Of a DNA stretch of 64,000 bases, positions 16,249 to 24,839 are shown piece by piece (positions within the stretch are counted from its first letter, which is position 1; the number at the start of each line of letters is the position of its first letter). A program made the translations under genes and the position numbers. The notes beneath the pieces are model-generated. The model was not told the origin of the DNA, did not search any database, and saw only the letters and a program-made list of their open reading frames with translations. This stretch comes from VGTK01 sp046327915 (GTDB taxonomy: Bacteria > Desulfobacterota > Binatia > UBA12015). The stretch is taken from positions 1 to 64,000 of the forward strand of contig JAXLXO010000030.1 of the NCBI GenBank assembly GCA_046327915.1, in the 5' to 3' direction.

Positions 16249-16938
16249 TCAGCGACCGTTCGCGCCGCGGAAGGGCTGGTTTCCGTAGCGGTCGAGGTGC
16301 ACCACCTCGCCCACCGGACGCCGCGTCGTCGGCCCGTAGCGCCCCTTCGGCCAGCCGATCGGAACGACTGCGCACGGCATGACGCCGAACGGCAGTCCGA
16401 GGGCACGGCGCGCGAGGATCGTGCTCCACAGCGGCAGCGTGATCAGCGCGGCGCCGAGCCCCGCCGAGCGCGCCGCGAGGAGCAGGTTCTGCACCGAGGG
16501 GTAGATCGAGCCGTAGAAGCTCATCGCCGCGAGCGGCGGGAACGGAAGCCGCGGTCCGCGCAGGCACGCGACGATCACCACCGGGATGTCGGCGAAGTTG
16601 TCCGCCTGCCACTGCACCGCGTCGAGGAGCCGCATCATCTTCGGATCCTTGCGGCTCATCCAGCGGCCGATCCGTCCGTAGATGTTCCACGCGCCGCGGT
16701 TCAGGGCCCCGAGCCGCTCCTTCACCGCGCGGTCGCGCACGACGACGAACTCCCAGTTCTGCGCGTTGCTGCCGGTCGGGGCCTTCAACGCGAGCTCGAT
16801 CAGCTGCAGCACCAGCTCGTCGTCGACCGGATCGGTCTTCAGACGCCGGATCGCGCGCTGCGTACGCATGGCCTCGTCGAGAGGCATCGAGAAGAGCGAC
16901 GACGTCGCGCCGGCCTGCTGCTCCGCGGATGCTGACAT
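16249..16938 (-). CDS. Nitroreductase family protein
   Basis: A 229-residue FMN-dependent nitroreductase. Typical pieces are the MRTQRAIRRLKTDPV start, LALKAPTGSNAQNWEFVVV, SIYPSVQNLLLAARSAGLGA, and the C-terminal GWPKGRYGPTTRRPV. The fold is dimeric, with FMN at the interface; substrates may be nitroaromatics, quinones or enones. ATG 16938 has GGGAGGAAACGATC directly upstream. It lies 99 bases upstream of the amidohydrolase on the same strand, so co-transcription is possible, though the palindrome between them suggests a separate promoter. Confidence 0.92.
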   Translation of the reverse strand: MSASAEQQAGATSSLFSMPLDEAMRTQRAIRRLKTDPVDDELVLQLIELALKAPTGSNAQNWEFVVVRDRAVKERLGALNRGAWNIYGRIGRWMSRKDPKMMRLLDAVQWQADNFADIPVVIVACLRGPRLPFPPLAAMSFYGSIYPSVQNLLLAARSAGLGAALITLPLWSTILARRALGLPFGVMPCAVVPIGWPKGRYGPTTRRPVGEVVHLDRYGNQPFRGANGR

Positions 16939-16996
16939 GATCGTTTCCTCCCGCCGCTTGACCTGAAGCGCCGATCCAAGCACGGAGGATCGGACC

Positions 16997-17827
16997 ATGC
17001 CACTGCGAGAGAGAAGCGAGGGAACGCCGACACCCGGGCTCGGCAACCTGCGGCGGATGATGCCGTACCTGATGCCGACGCGGAACGAGGCGTACGTCCT
17101 GTTCTCGCAGGAGATCGACGCGTCGCCGACGCGCGCGCTCGCCGACCGGCTGAACGCCGAGCGCTCACCCGACCGTCCGGTGACGCAGTTCCACATGCTG
17201 CTGCGCGGCTTGACGCTGGTGTTCTCGGAGTTTCCGCGCCTCAACCGCTTCGTCGCCGGTGGACGCCACCACGACCGCAACGGCATCTGGCTCGCCTTCA
17301 GCGCCAAGATGCGCCTCGACCTCGACGCGCCGGTGTTCGCGCGCAAGATGCGCTTCGCGCCCGACGAGTCGCTGATCGAGATGGTGGACCGCATCTACGA
17401 GGTGCTCGACGAGGGCCGGTCGGGACGCGAGTCGGCGAGCGACAAGGAGGTGCACGCGATCCTGCGCCTGCCCGGCCCGCTGCGGCGTGCGGTCGTGCGC
17501 GTCGGGCGCTGGCTCGACGCGGCGGGACTGCTGCCGCAGGCGATGATCGACAACGACCCGCTGTACGCGTCGGCGTTCGTCGCCAACCTCGGCAGCGTCG
17601 GCCTCGACGCCGCCTACCACCACATGTTCGAGCACGGCACGACGCCGGTGTTCGTCACCATGGGACGCGTGCACCGCGCGCCGTACGTGCGCGACGACGG
17701 CAGCGTCGCGTCGCGCGAGATCTTCGCGCTCAAGTACACCTTCGACGAGCGCACCGAGGACGGCTTCTACGCGGCGCGTGCGCTCGCGCGACTGAAGGTC
17801 CTGCTCGAGGACCCGTCGCTGCTCTGA
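16997..17827 (+). CDS. E2 acyltransferase-fold protein with altered catalytic His
   Basis: A 276-residue protein resembling the catalytic domain of 2-oxo-acid dehydrogenase E2/chloramphenicol acetyltransferases, standing alone without lipoyl or subunit-binding domains. The start region MMPYLMPTRNEAYVLFSQEID and the LNRFVAGGR strand fit. At the C-terminus the family motif DHRxxDG appears as Asp250-Glu251-Arg-Thr-Glu-Asp-Gly, so the catalytic His is Glu. It may be a non-acetylating homologue. It diverges from the nitroreductase gene and converges on the MFS gene with only seven bases between stops. Confidence 0.8.
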   Translation: MPLRERSEGTPTPGLGNLRRMMPYLMPTRNEAYVLFSQEIDASPTRALADRLNAERSPDRPVTQFHMLLRGLTLVFSEFPRLNRFVAGGRHHDRNGIWLAFSAKMRLDLDAPVFARKMRFAPDESLIEMVDRIYEVLDEGRSGRESASDKEVHAILRLPGPLRRAVVRVGRWLDAAGLLPQAMIDNDPLYASAFVANLGSVGLDAAYHHMFEHGTTPVFVTMGRVHRAPYVRDDGSVASREIFALKYTFDERTEDGFYAARALARLKVLLEDPSLL

Positions 17828-17834
17828 CCCTGCG

Positions 17835-19043
17835 TCAAGCAGCGGGCGACGCGCGCTCCTCCGGCGGCGGCAGTCCGCGGAACGACGCGTAAAGCATCGC
17901 GTCGTAGGCGAGCTTCATCGCGGCGCCGACCACGAGCGGCGCCGCGAGCGAGCCGCCGGTCATCAGCGCACCGGCGACGAACGGCGACGCCGCCCAGCCG
18001 CCGAGGCGCACCAGGTTCGTCACGCCCGACGCGAGCGTGCGCTCCTCGGGGCGAACCACCGCGAGCACGTACGAGGTCCGCGTCGGCACGTCCATCTCGA
18101 CGAGCCCCTCGCGCAGCAGGAACAGCGCCGCGGCGACCGGGAAGCTCGGCGCGAACGCGACCGTCACCAGCAGCAGGCTCGACGGCACGTGCGTGAACAC
18201 CATCGTGTTGACGAGCCCGAAGCGGCGCGCGAGCCACGCCGCGATCCAGTGCGACGCCGCGTTCAGCACGCGCGCGCCGAAGAAGAGCGCGCCGATCGCG
18301 GCCTCGGTCGCGCCGAAGCGCTCGAAGAAGAAGTACGACAGCAGCGCACTGGTGAGGAACCCGCCGCCGATCGCATCGAGCGCGAACAGCGACGAGATGC
18401 GCCACAGGATGCGGCGGCTCTCCGGCGTCACCGACGTCCGCGCGACGCCGTCCGGCGTCTCCACCGCGGCCGGCAGCAGCGCGTAGCAGCACGCCGCGAC
18501 GATCAGCAGCAGAGCCGGGCCGAGCAGCGCGAGACGCAGCGACGCCGGCTCGTCGACGGCGAGCAGCGCGCGCAGCACGATCGGCAGGCCGGCGAGCAGG
18601 CTGCCGGTCGCGTGTCCGGCGTCCTGCGCGATGCCGTACCAGGCGAGGACGAACGTGCGCTCCTCGTCGGGCGCGGCCTGCGGCAGGATCGCCTGGTCGA
18701 GGATCACGGACGCGCCGCGGTCGCGGCCCATGCCGTTCACCATGCCGACGAAGGCGGCGACCGCGAGCACCAGAGGCGTCGAGGTCGCGGCGAGCACGAC
18801 GATGCCTCCGGCGCCGACGAGTGAGAGCGCTGCGAGCAGCCGCCGGCGTCCGAGACGGTCGCCTGCGACGGTGGCGAGCAAGCCTCCCGCCGCGACACCC
18901 GCGAGCCCTGCCCCGACAACCGCGCCGATCGCGGCCGCGTCGAGCCGCAGGGCCGCGAGGTGGAAGCCCATCAGCACGCCGCCCATCGCGGTTGCGGCCG
19001 CGCGCAGGAACGCGGCCGCGTACAGCAGGCGGCGGATCGGCAC
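17835..19043 (-). CDS. MFS transporter
   Basis: A 402-residue major facilitator protein with about twelve hydrophobic segments. The loop 2-3 signature is GDRLGRRRLL near residues 61-70, and a second half begins at WRISSLFALDAIGGGF. Its substrate is unknown; the helix pattern is like drug- or metabolite-efflux members. The start is GTG 19043. It lies six bases after the DUF1259 stop, so it is the last gene of an operon headed by the broken chromate transporter. Confidence 0.85.
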   Translation of the reverse strand: MPIRRLLYAAAFLRAAATAMGGVLMGFHLAALRLDAAAIGAVVGAGLAGVAAGGLLATVAGDRLGRRRLLAALSLVGAGGIVVLAATSTPLVLAVAAFVGMVNGMGRDRGASVILDQAILPQAAPDEERTFVLAWYGIAQDAGHATGSLLAGLPIVLRALLAVDEPASLRLALLGPALLLIVAACCYALLPAAVETPDGVARTSVTPESRRILWRISSLFALDAIGGGFLTSALLSYFFFERFGATEAAIGALFFGARVLNAASHWIAAWLARRFGLVNTMVFTHVPSSLLLVTVAFAPSFPVAAALFLLREGLVEMDVPTRTSYVLAVVRPEERTLASGVTNLVRLGGWAASPFVAGALMTGGSLAAPLVVGAAMKLAYDAMLYASFRGLPPPEERASPAA

Positions 19044-19049
19044 GTGCGC

Positions 19050-19943
19050 TCAGCCGTGCCCGGTCTGCGTGTCCAGCGCCGACTTGACCGTCCGCGCGAG
19101 ATCGTCGGCGCGCCCGTGCCCCCAGTAGTGCAGGAACACGCAGCGCGGCTCCTCGCCCGCCATGTGGTTGTGGATCGCGACGATCGCGACGCCGCCGCGA
19201 CGGAGCGCGCCGAGCACTCCGGGCAGCTCGCCCTCCTGCATCGCGAAGTCGCCGTCCACGGTCGCGGCGTCCGGGCTGCCCGCGAATACCGCCCATGTAT
19301 TGACGCCCATCGCCGCACCGACGTCCGTGCCGTGCATCGTCGCGGTGCGGCCGAAGACGAACTTCGCCATGCCGTCCTTCGCCTGCGCCTTCCCCGCGAG
19401 GATGCCCTCGAGCGGCGCCGGATCGATGGTGCTCGGGCTCGCGCCGGTGGCGCCGGGCGCGACCGGCGGACGCGCATGCGACGCGTCGACCGCGGCGAAG
19501 GTCGCCGCGACCGCCTTCGCGAGATCGTCCGTCGCGCCCATCCCGGAGACGTGCATGAAGAACACGCGCGGCTCCTCGCCGAAGAAGTGGTTGTGCAGCG
19601 CCGTCACGTCGAGGCCGTTCGCGAGTGCCGCGTCGAGCGCGGGCATCGCCTCCGCCTCGGTCACGACGACGTCGCCCATCACCATGGTCGCGGAGCCCGC
19701 GGTCTGGAACGCGGCCCACGACGTCAGCCCCTGGAACGGCGCGAGCGGTGCGCCGTCGATCCGGACCGCGAGATCGGAGCGCGGCACCGACACCTTGACC
19801 ACGTCGCCCAGAGTCTCGGTGGCGCGGCCGGTGGCGGCCGCGATCCGTGCGGCATCGGGCGGCGCCGCCGATGCCGTGCCGGCGAGAAGGAGAACGGCAA
19901 CCGCAATCGCGACGACCACGAACGAGCAGCGTTCGGTGTTCAT
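19050..19943 (-). CDS. DUF1259 (LppY/LpqO-type) exported protein, two repeats
   Basis: A 297-residue protein with a clear Sec signal peptide (CSFVVVAIAVAVLLLAGTASAAP). Two copies of the DUF1259 unit follow: each has a D-F/L-A region, GDVVVTEAEA or GDFAMQEGEL, and the hallmark HNHFFGEEPRVFFMH or HNHMAGEEPRCVFLH. The paired HNH-like His clusters suggest metal binding, but no function is established. Its ATG overlaps the chromate-transporter stop (ATGA), so it is translationally coupled. Such pairing hints at a metal or oxyanion role (inference). Confidence 0.85.
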   Translation of the reverse strand: MNTERCSFVVVAIAVAVLLLAGTASAAPPDAARIAAATGRATETLGDVVKVSVPRSDLAVRIDGAPLAPFQGLTSWAAFQTAGSATMVMGDVVVTEAEAMPALDAALANGLDVTALHNHFFGEEPRVFFMHVSGMGATDDLAKAVAATFAAVDASHARPPVAPGATGASPSTIDPAPLEGILAGKAQAKDGMAKFVFGRTATMHGTDVGAAMGVNTWAVFAGSPDAATVDGDFAMQEGELPGVLGALRRGGVAIVAIHNHMAGEEPRCVFLHYWGHGRADDLARTVKSALDTQTGHG

Positions 19944-20783
19944 GGAGTCCTCCACAGGAGGAATCCAATCACGCCAGCGAGGACGATGACCACGGGCTCC
20001 GGAACTTTCTTCGTCTTCACGATCCCCCAGAGGGTGCCCAGGGCGATGAGCGCGGTGGGAACGTCGTGGATCGCACGCCGTCCGAGCACGAACGCCGCGC
20101 CGGCGATCGCGCCGCTCGCCGCCGCGGTGACGCCGTCGACGAAGGCCTTGACGCGCGGGCTGCCGATCGAGCGCTGGAAGTACGTCGCGGGCACGACGAC
20201 GAAGAGCCAGCACGGCAGGAACACGCCGACGGCAGCCATCGTCGCGCCGAGCGGCCCCGCCACCAGGTAGCCGATGAAGCCGCTCGGTCCACGCGGTCAC
20301 GAGCGCGCTCGTCAGGAAGATCGCGTACGCGACGCGGTCGCCCTCGACGGTCGAGCGCATCAGCTTCCAGGCGCTGCGTCCGATGATCGCGATCACGGCC
20401 GCACCGACGCCGTAGAACGCGCCCTGCATCCACGCGAGCCCGCCGAACGCGAGGTAGACCGCCGACAGCGCGAGCGACGGCAGCACGAATGCCGCGGCGA
20501 CCAGCGACGCCCCGAGAGTCCCGGCCTTGAGCCAGCCGAACCAGATCGCGAGCTGTGCCGCGAACGGTCCGGGCGCGAGCTGCGCGCGTGCGAGCCCCTC
20601 GACGTAGTCCTGCTTCGAGAACCAGCGCCGCTCCTCGACGATGTCGCGCTGCATGTAGCCGACGAGCGCGATCGGGCCGCCGAGGCCGAACGTCCCGAGA
20701 CGCACGAAGTACAGCAGCAGCTCGGCGAGCGTGTACGGCGCGGTCGCGGCGCGGGCGGTGGGCTGTTCGCGCTCGGCTGTCAT
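19940..20783 (-). pseudogene. Chromate transporter (ChrA family), internal out-of-frame deletion
   Basis: The N-terminal frame from ATG 20783 encodes a good ChrA start (ELLLYFVRLGTFGLGGPIAL, then GYMQRDIVEERRWFS) and continues to ALVTAWTE. The C-terminal ChrA part, GFIGYLVAGPLGATMAA to the stop at 19940, is in another frame beginning at about 20281. Intact ChrA proteins have roughly 110-120 residues between these two points, including the start of the second CHR domain. Joining two non-adjacent segments with a frame change points to a deletion of a few hundred bases. The gene heads the operon with DUF1259 and MFS; GAGGAGC precedes the start. An assembly error is the alternative. Confidence 0.8.
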
Positions 20784-20981
20784 TCGATCGGCGCTCCTCG
20801 CGCCGCGCGACCGATCGACGCCGACGCGACGCGACGCGAGGCCGTCCGTTCTGACCAGTCCGCACGGCGCCCGGCAAGGCGTGCGCTGCGCGCGGCGCGC
20901 CATCGTCGCGCCTCGCGCGCCCGGCGGCGGACGCCGTGCTCAGGTGCATCCGCGCGACCGCCGATACCCGGAAAAGCTGCC

Positions 20982-22565
20982 ATGTCCGGCTCCTCCATGC
21001 TGGCGGCGCTCCTCGCCGCCGTCGTTCCCGTGCTCATCGCCGCTCTCGTCGTGCTGCTCGGACGCGAGCTGCGCGCACGGGTGCGCCGCGAGCGCTGGCT
21101 GCGCGACCACGTCGCGTCGGTCGACGGCGCACTCGCGAGCATGGCCGACGCGGTGGTGCTCGCGGACCGCGACGGCTGCTTGACGTTCGCGAACGACGCC
21201 GCGCACCGGCACCTGCCCAGCCGCCAGGGCCGCGCGCTCGACATGTTCGGGATGTCCCCGCCGGTCCTGTTCCGCGCCGACGGCATCACCCCGATCCGTC
21301 CCGAGGAGACGCCGCTGGTGCTGGCCCTGCAGGGCCACGTCACCGAGGGCGCCGAGTGCCTCTACCGTCCGCCCGGCACGGAGCCGACGTGGTTCAGCAT
21401 CTCGGCGCGTCCGCTGGCCGACTCGCGCGGCGCGCCTGCCGGCGCCGTCGGCATGTTCCGCGACGTCACGCGCGCGAAGCGCGCGTCGCACGCGCTGCAG
21501 CACGCCAACGCCCGGCTGCAGACCTCCGTCGAGGAGCTGCGCCACCGCAACGACGAGATGGCGCTGCTCGGCGAGCTGAGCCAGTTGCTGCACGGCTGCG
21601 GCACGACGGAGGAGGCGTGCGCGTTCGGAGCCCAGTTCCTCGCACGGCTCTGCCCCGGCGGCTCGGGCGCGATCTTCCTCTTCGGCGACGACGCCACGCG
21701 CGCGACGCGCACCGCCGCATGGGGGCGCGTGACGCACCTCGCGGAGGAACTGCGCCGCGACGAGTGCTGGGCGCTGCGTCGCAGCACGGTGCACGCGGTC
21801 GACCCGCGACGCCTCGGACTGCTCTGCGGCCACGTCGCGCGCGACGTCGTCGCCTGCGCCTGCGTGCCGCTGATGGCGCCCGGCGAGTGTCTCGGCGTGC
21901 TCTACGTCGAGAGCGCGACCGACGCCTCGGTCGCGACCATGCCCGGACCGGGCATCCTCGAGGCGGTCGCGCAGGAGGTGAGCTTGACGCTCGCGAACGT
22001 CCGCCTGCACGACATGCTGCTGCGCCACTCGGTGCGCGATCCGCTCACCGGGCTGTGGAACCGCCGCGTGCTCGACGAGTGGTTCGACCGTGAGCTCGCC
22101 CGCGCGCGGCGGCACGGCACGTCGGTCGGCGTGCTGCTGATCGACGTGGACCACTTCAAGGGCTTCAACGACTCGTTCGGGCACGATGCCGGCGACGAGC
22201 TGCTGAAGGCGCTCGCGTCGATGCTGCGCGACGCCGTGCGCACGGAGGACCTCGTCTGCCGTTACGGCGGCGAGGAGTTCCTGATCATTCTCGGCGACAC
22301 CGCGCCCGAGCACGTCACGCTGCGCGCGGCCGATCTCTGCGAGCGCGCGCGCGAGCTCACGGTGCAGCACGGCACGCGGCGGCTGCCGCCGGTCACGCTG
22401 TCGATCGGCGTCGCGCTGCATCCGCAGCACGCGACCGCCGCCGACGAGCTGCTGCGCGCGGCGGACCGCGCGCTCTACGCGGCGAAGGACGCGGGCCGCG
22501 ACCGGGTCGCGGTCGCGCCCCCCGGGAACCGGAAGAGCACCGGCTCCGTCACCGCCGCGGCCTGA
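20982..22565 (+). CDS. Diguanylate cyclase, membrane-anchored PAS-GAF-GGDEF
   Basis: A 527-residue c-di-GMP synthase. An N-terminal transmembrane helix (residues ~6-26) is followed by a PAS domain (~40-160), a short coiled coil, a GAF domain (~205-350) and a GGDEF domain from DPLTGLWNRR. The active-site motif is GGEEF (429-433), intact. The inhibitory I-site RxxD is RTED at 420-423, five residues before, so product inhibition is expected. The start is ATG 20982. The 198 bases before it hold the promoters for this gene and the divergent chromate-transporter operon; no clear boxes were assigned. Confidence 0.92.
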   Translation: MSGSSMLAALLAAVVPVLIAALVVLLGRELRARVRRERWLRDHVASVDGALASMADAVVLADRDGCLTFANDAAHRHLPSRQGRALDMFGMSPPVLFRADGITPIRPEETPLVLALQGHVTEGAECLYRPPGTEPTWFSISARPLADSRGAPAGAVGMFRDVTRAKRASHALQHANARLQTSVEELRHRNDEMALLGELSQLLHGCGTTEEACAFGAQFLARLCPGGSGAIFLFGDDATRATRTAAWGRVTHLAEELRRDECWALRRSTVHAVDPRRLGLLCGHVARDVVACACVPLMAPGECLGVLYVESATDASVATMPGPGILEAVAQEVSLTLANVRLHDMLLRHSVRDPLTGLWNRRVLDEWFDRELARARRHGTSVGVLLIDVDHFKGFNDSFGHDAGDELLKALASMLRDAVRTEDLVCRYGGEEFLIILGDTAPEHVTLRAADLCERARELTVQHGTRRLPPVTLSIGVALHPQHATAADELLRAADRALYAAKDAGRDRVAVAPPGNRKSTGSVTAAA

Positions 22566-22569
22566 GCGG

Positions 22570-22593
22570 CGTCGGCCTTTCACGCGGCCGACG
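22570..22593. terminator. Hairpin between cyclase and COG4705 gene
   Basis: CGTCGGCC (22570-22577) and GGCCGACG (22586-22593) form a perfect 8-bp stem with an 8-base loop directly after the cyclase stop. Its right arm reaches GTG 22593, which argues for the later GTG 22614 as start of the next gene. Confidence 0.65.
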
Positions 22594-22613
22594 TGCGAGG
22601 TAGGCGTCGGATC

Positions 22614-23432
22614 GTGCGCACCGACGAGGAGCGACCACTCGCACCGGCACCATCGGCGACGAGCCTGCTGTACTGGGCCACCATCCTCGCCGCTTGCTCG
22701 ATCGGCGAGACGGTGGCGGATCTGGTGTCGCACGATCTGGGTCTCGGCTACGTCCGCGCGTCCGCGATCTTCGTCGGCGCGTTCGCGGTGCTCGCGATGG
22801 TCGAGCGGCGCTTCGGCGTTCCCGCAGCGGCACGCTACTGGAGCGCGATCGTGCTGATGAGCACGACGGGCACGGCGCTGGCCGACCTCTTCACGCGCAC
22901 GCTCGGGCTCGGCTACTCCGGCACGTCACTGGTCCTCGGCGCACTCTTCCTGCTCGTCGTCGCGGGCTGGCCGCGGCTGCGCCGCATCGGTGCGGTGCGG
23001 CGCGCGGACGCGGCGGATCCGCTGCTGCCGCACGCGCGCGTCCATCTCGAGCACACCGACCTGCCCGACACCGACGCCGGCTACTGGGCCGCGATCATGG
23101 TCGCGAGCACGCTCGGAACGTCGCTCGGCGATCTCGTGTCCAACGCGCTCGATCTCGGCTTCGCGGGCGGGACGCTGCTGCTCGGCTCCGTGCTCGCGAC
23201 GGTGCTCGCGGCGGAGCACCTCGCGACGCGCTCGAGCACCGTGCGCTACTGGGCGGCCCTGATCACCGCGAGCACCATCGGCGCGACCTCCGGTGACTAT
23301 CTGACGAAGGACGACGGGCTCGGCTTCCCGTCGCCGGCGGTGATCGCCGTTCAGGTCGTCGTCCTGGTGGTGCTGCTGGGATTCGGGCTCGCGCACGCGC
23401 AGCGCACGCGAAGGGACGCGAGCGTGGAGTGA
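22614..23432 (+). CDS. COG4705-type membrane protein with four internal repeats
   Basis: About 272 residues and strongly hydrophobic. The same unit occurs four times: YWATILAACSIGETVADLV, YWSAIVLMSTTGTALADLF, YWAAIMVASTLGTSLGDLV and YWAALITASTIGATSGDYL, each followed by a GLGY/DLGF-type turn. This is the architecture of the uncharacterised COG4705 family. Each repeat likely makes two transmembrane helices with a conserved Asp in the bilayer. The start is either GTG 22614 or GTG 22593. Function is unknown. It follows the cyclase but is separated from it by a hairpin. Confidence 0.82.
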   Translation: MRTDEERPLAPAPSATSLLYWATILAACSIGETVADLVSHDLGLGYVRASAIFVGAFAVLAMVERRFGVPAAARYWSAIVLMSTTGTALADLFTRTLGLGYSGTSLVLGALFLLVVAGWPRLRRIGAVRRADAADPLLPHARVHLEHTDLPDTDAGYWAAIMVASTLGTSLGDLVSNALDLGFAGGTLLLGSVLATVLAAEHLATRSSTVRYWAALITASTIGATSGDYLTKDDGLGFPSPAVIAVQVVVLVVLLGFGLAHAQRTRRDASVE

Positions 23433-23443
23433 GCCGCGCCCGC

Positions 23444-23461
23444 GCCGCTCACAGGAGCGGC
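23444..23461. terminator. Hairpin at convergent gene ends
   Basis: GCCGCTC (23444-23450) pairs with GAGCGGC (23455-23461) over a 4-base loop, between the COG4705 gene and the phospholipase D gene, covering the latter's stop codon. Confidence 0.55.
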
Positions 23462-24723
23462 GTCAACGCACGCGCCAGCCGATCGCCGACGCGGTGCCGG
23501 AGCGGCCGCGCCCGCCACTCGTCCGCGTCGATCTTCGACGAAGTCGCGAGGTCGCTCGTGAACGCCCCCTCCATGCGCGCCGCGACCGCTTCCGACAGCA
23601 CGACGAGGTTGCACTCCGCGTTCCAGTGGAACGAGCGGTAGTCCATGTTGGTCGAGCCGACGACCGAGACGTAGCCGTCCACGACCACGCTCTTCGCGTG
23701 CAGGATCGACGCGCCGTACTCGAAGATCGCCACGCCCGCGGCGAGCAGGTCGGCGAAGAAGCCGTGCCCGGCGTGGCGCACCAGCGGCACGTCGCTCCTG
23801 CCCGGCAGCAGCAGCCGCACGTCCACGCCTCGTGCCGCGGCGTGGCCGAGGAGCTGCGTCAAGGATGACTTCGGCGCGAAGTACGAGTTGGTGATCCACA
23901 CCGACGTGCGCGCCGCGCCGATGATTGCGCCGAGCACCGCGGCCGACTCCTCGTGGCCACGTCCCGGGCGCGAGTCGAGCACCAGCACGGGCGCGCCGCC
24001 GTGGCCGTCGGGCGCGAGCGGCGGAATCGCGAACGGCGCGCCGCCCGCGCGCTCCCAGCCCTCGGCGAACACGACGGCCATCTCCCACGCCGGCGCGCCC
24101 GTCACGCGGACGTGCGAGTCGCGCCACGCGTCGATCGCGGCGTGCGGCCGCGCGCCGTACTCGTTGCCGACGTTCATCCCGCCGGTGAACGCCGTCGCGC
24201 GGTCGACGACGAGGATCTTGCGGTGATCGCGATAGCCCTGGTTCCAGAGCCGCGGGAAGAGCGGGTGGAAGAGCCGCACGTCGACGCCGCCCTCGCGCAG
24301 CGTGTCCCAGAACGCGCGGCGGGTCGAGAACGAGCCGAAGGCGTCGGCGAGCACGCGCACCGCAACGCCGCGCGACGCCGCCGCGGCGAGATCCGTGGCG
24401 AGCTCGCGCCCCACCTCGTCGTCCTTGAAGATATAGGACTCGAGCAGGATCTCCTCGCGCGCGGCGAGGATTGCATCGCGCATCGCCGCGAACGCGTCGT
24501 GGCCGCGGAAGTACGGCTCGACGTCCGCCGCCGGCAGGAGTGGCGCGCCGTCGATGCGGCGCAGCAGGATCTCGAAGCCCGGGTCGCGCACGCCGCGCGG
24601 CAGCGTCGCCGCGACGTCCGCGACGTGCGGCGCGCGCAGCTCCGGCGGCAGCACGTGGCCGACGATCGGCCGCGGGATCGCGCGGAAGCGCCGGGAGGGA
24701 CGGGAGCGGCGGGCGCGCGACAT
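23449..24723 (-). CDS. Phospholipase D-like / cardiolipin synthase-like protein
   Basis: A 424-residue protein with two PLD domains. The HKD motifs are HRKILVVD followed by GGMN in the first half and HAKSVVVD followed by GSTNMDYRS in the second, both complete. It resembles ClsB/YbhO-type cardiolipin synthases that join two phosphatidyl groups at the inner membrane, but lacks the two N-terminal transmembrane helices of ClsA. Start: ATG 24723, or GTG 24729 six bases upstream. A TAGACG box 16 bases before suggests a very short leader. Confidence 0.88.
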   Translation of the reverse strand: MSRARRSRPSRRFRAIPRPIVGHVLPPELRAPHVADVAATLPRGVRDPGFEILLRRIDGAPLLPAADVEPYFRGHDAFAAMRDAILAAREEILLESYIFKDDEVGRELATDLAAAASRGVAVRVLADAFGSFSTRRAFWDTLREGGVDVRLFHPLFPRLWNQGYRDHRKILVVDRATAFTGGMNVGNEYGARPHAAIDAWRDSHVRVTGAPAWEMAVVFAEGWERAGGAPFAIPPLAPDGHGGAPVLVLDSRPGRGHEESAAVLGAIIGAARTSVWITNSYFAPKSSLTQLLGHAAARGVDVRLLLPGRSDVPLVRHAGHGFFADLLAAGVAIFEYGASILHAKSVVVDGYVSVVGSTNMDYRSFHWNAECNLVVLSEAVAARMEGAFTSDLATSSKIDADEWRARPLRHRVGDRLARALTPLL

Positions 24724-24790
24724 CGGCACGACGCGTCTAGCACGGCGCGGCGCCGTGCGTCGGGTGCCGCCCGTGGGCGGGTGCCGCGCG

Positions 24791-24819
24791 TTGAGTGCCG
24801 CCCGCGACCGTCGTAGGAC
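24791..24819 (+). promoter_or_regulatory. Probable promoter of the enoyl-CoA hydratase gene
   Basis: TTGAGT (24791-24796), 17-base spacer, TAGGAC (24814-24819). The GGAGG ribosome site (24827-24831) and GTG 24840 follow, giving a leader of about 15 bases. Confidence 0.6.
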
Positions 24820-24839
24820 AGGCGCGGAGGAACCATCGC

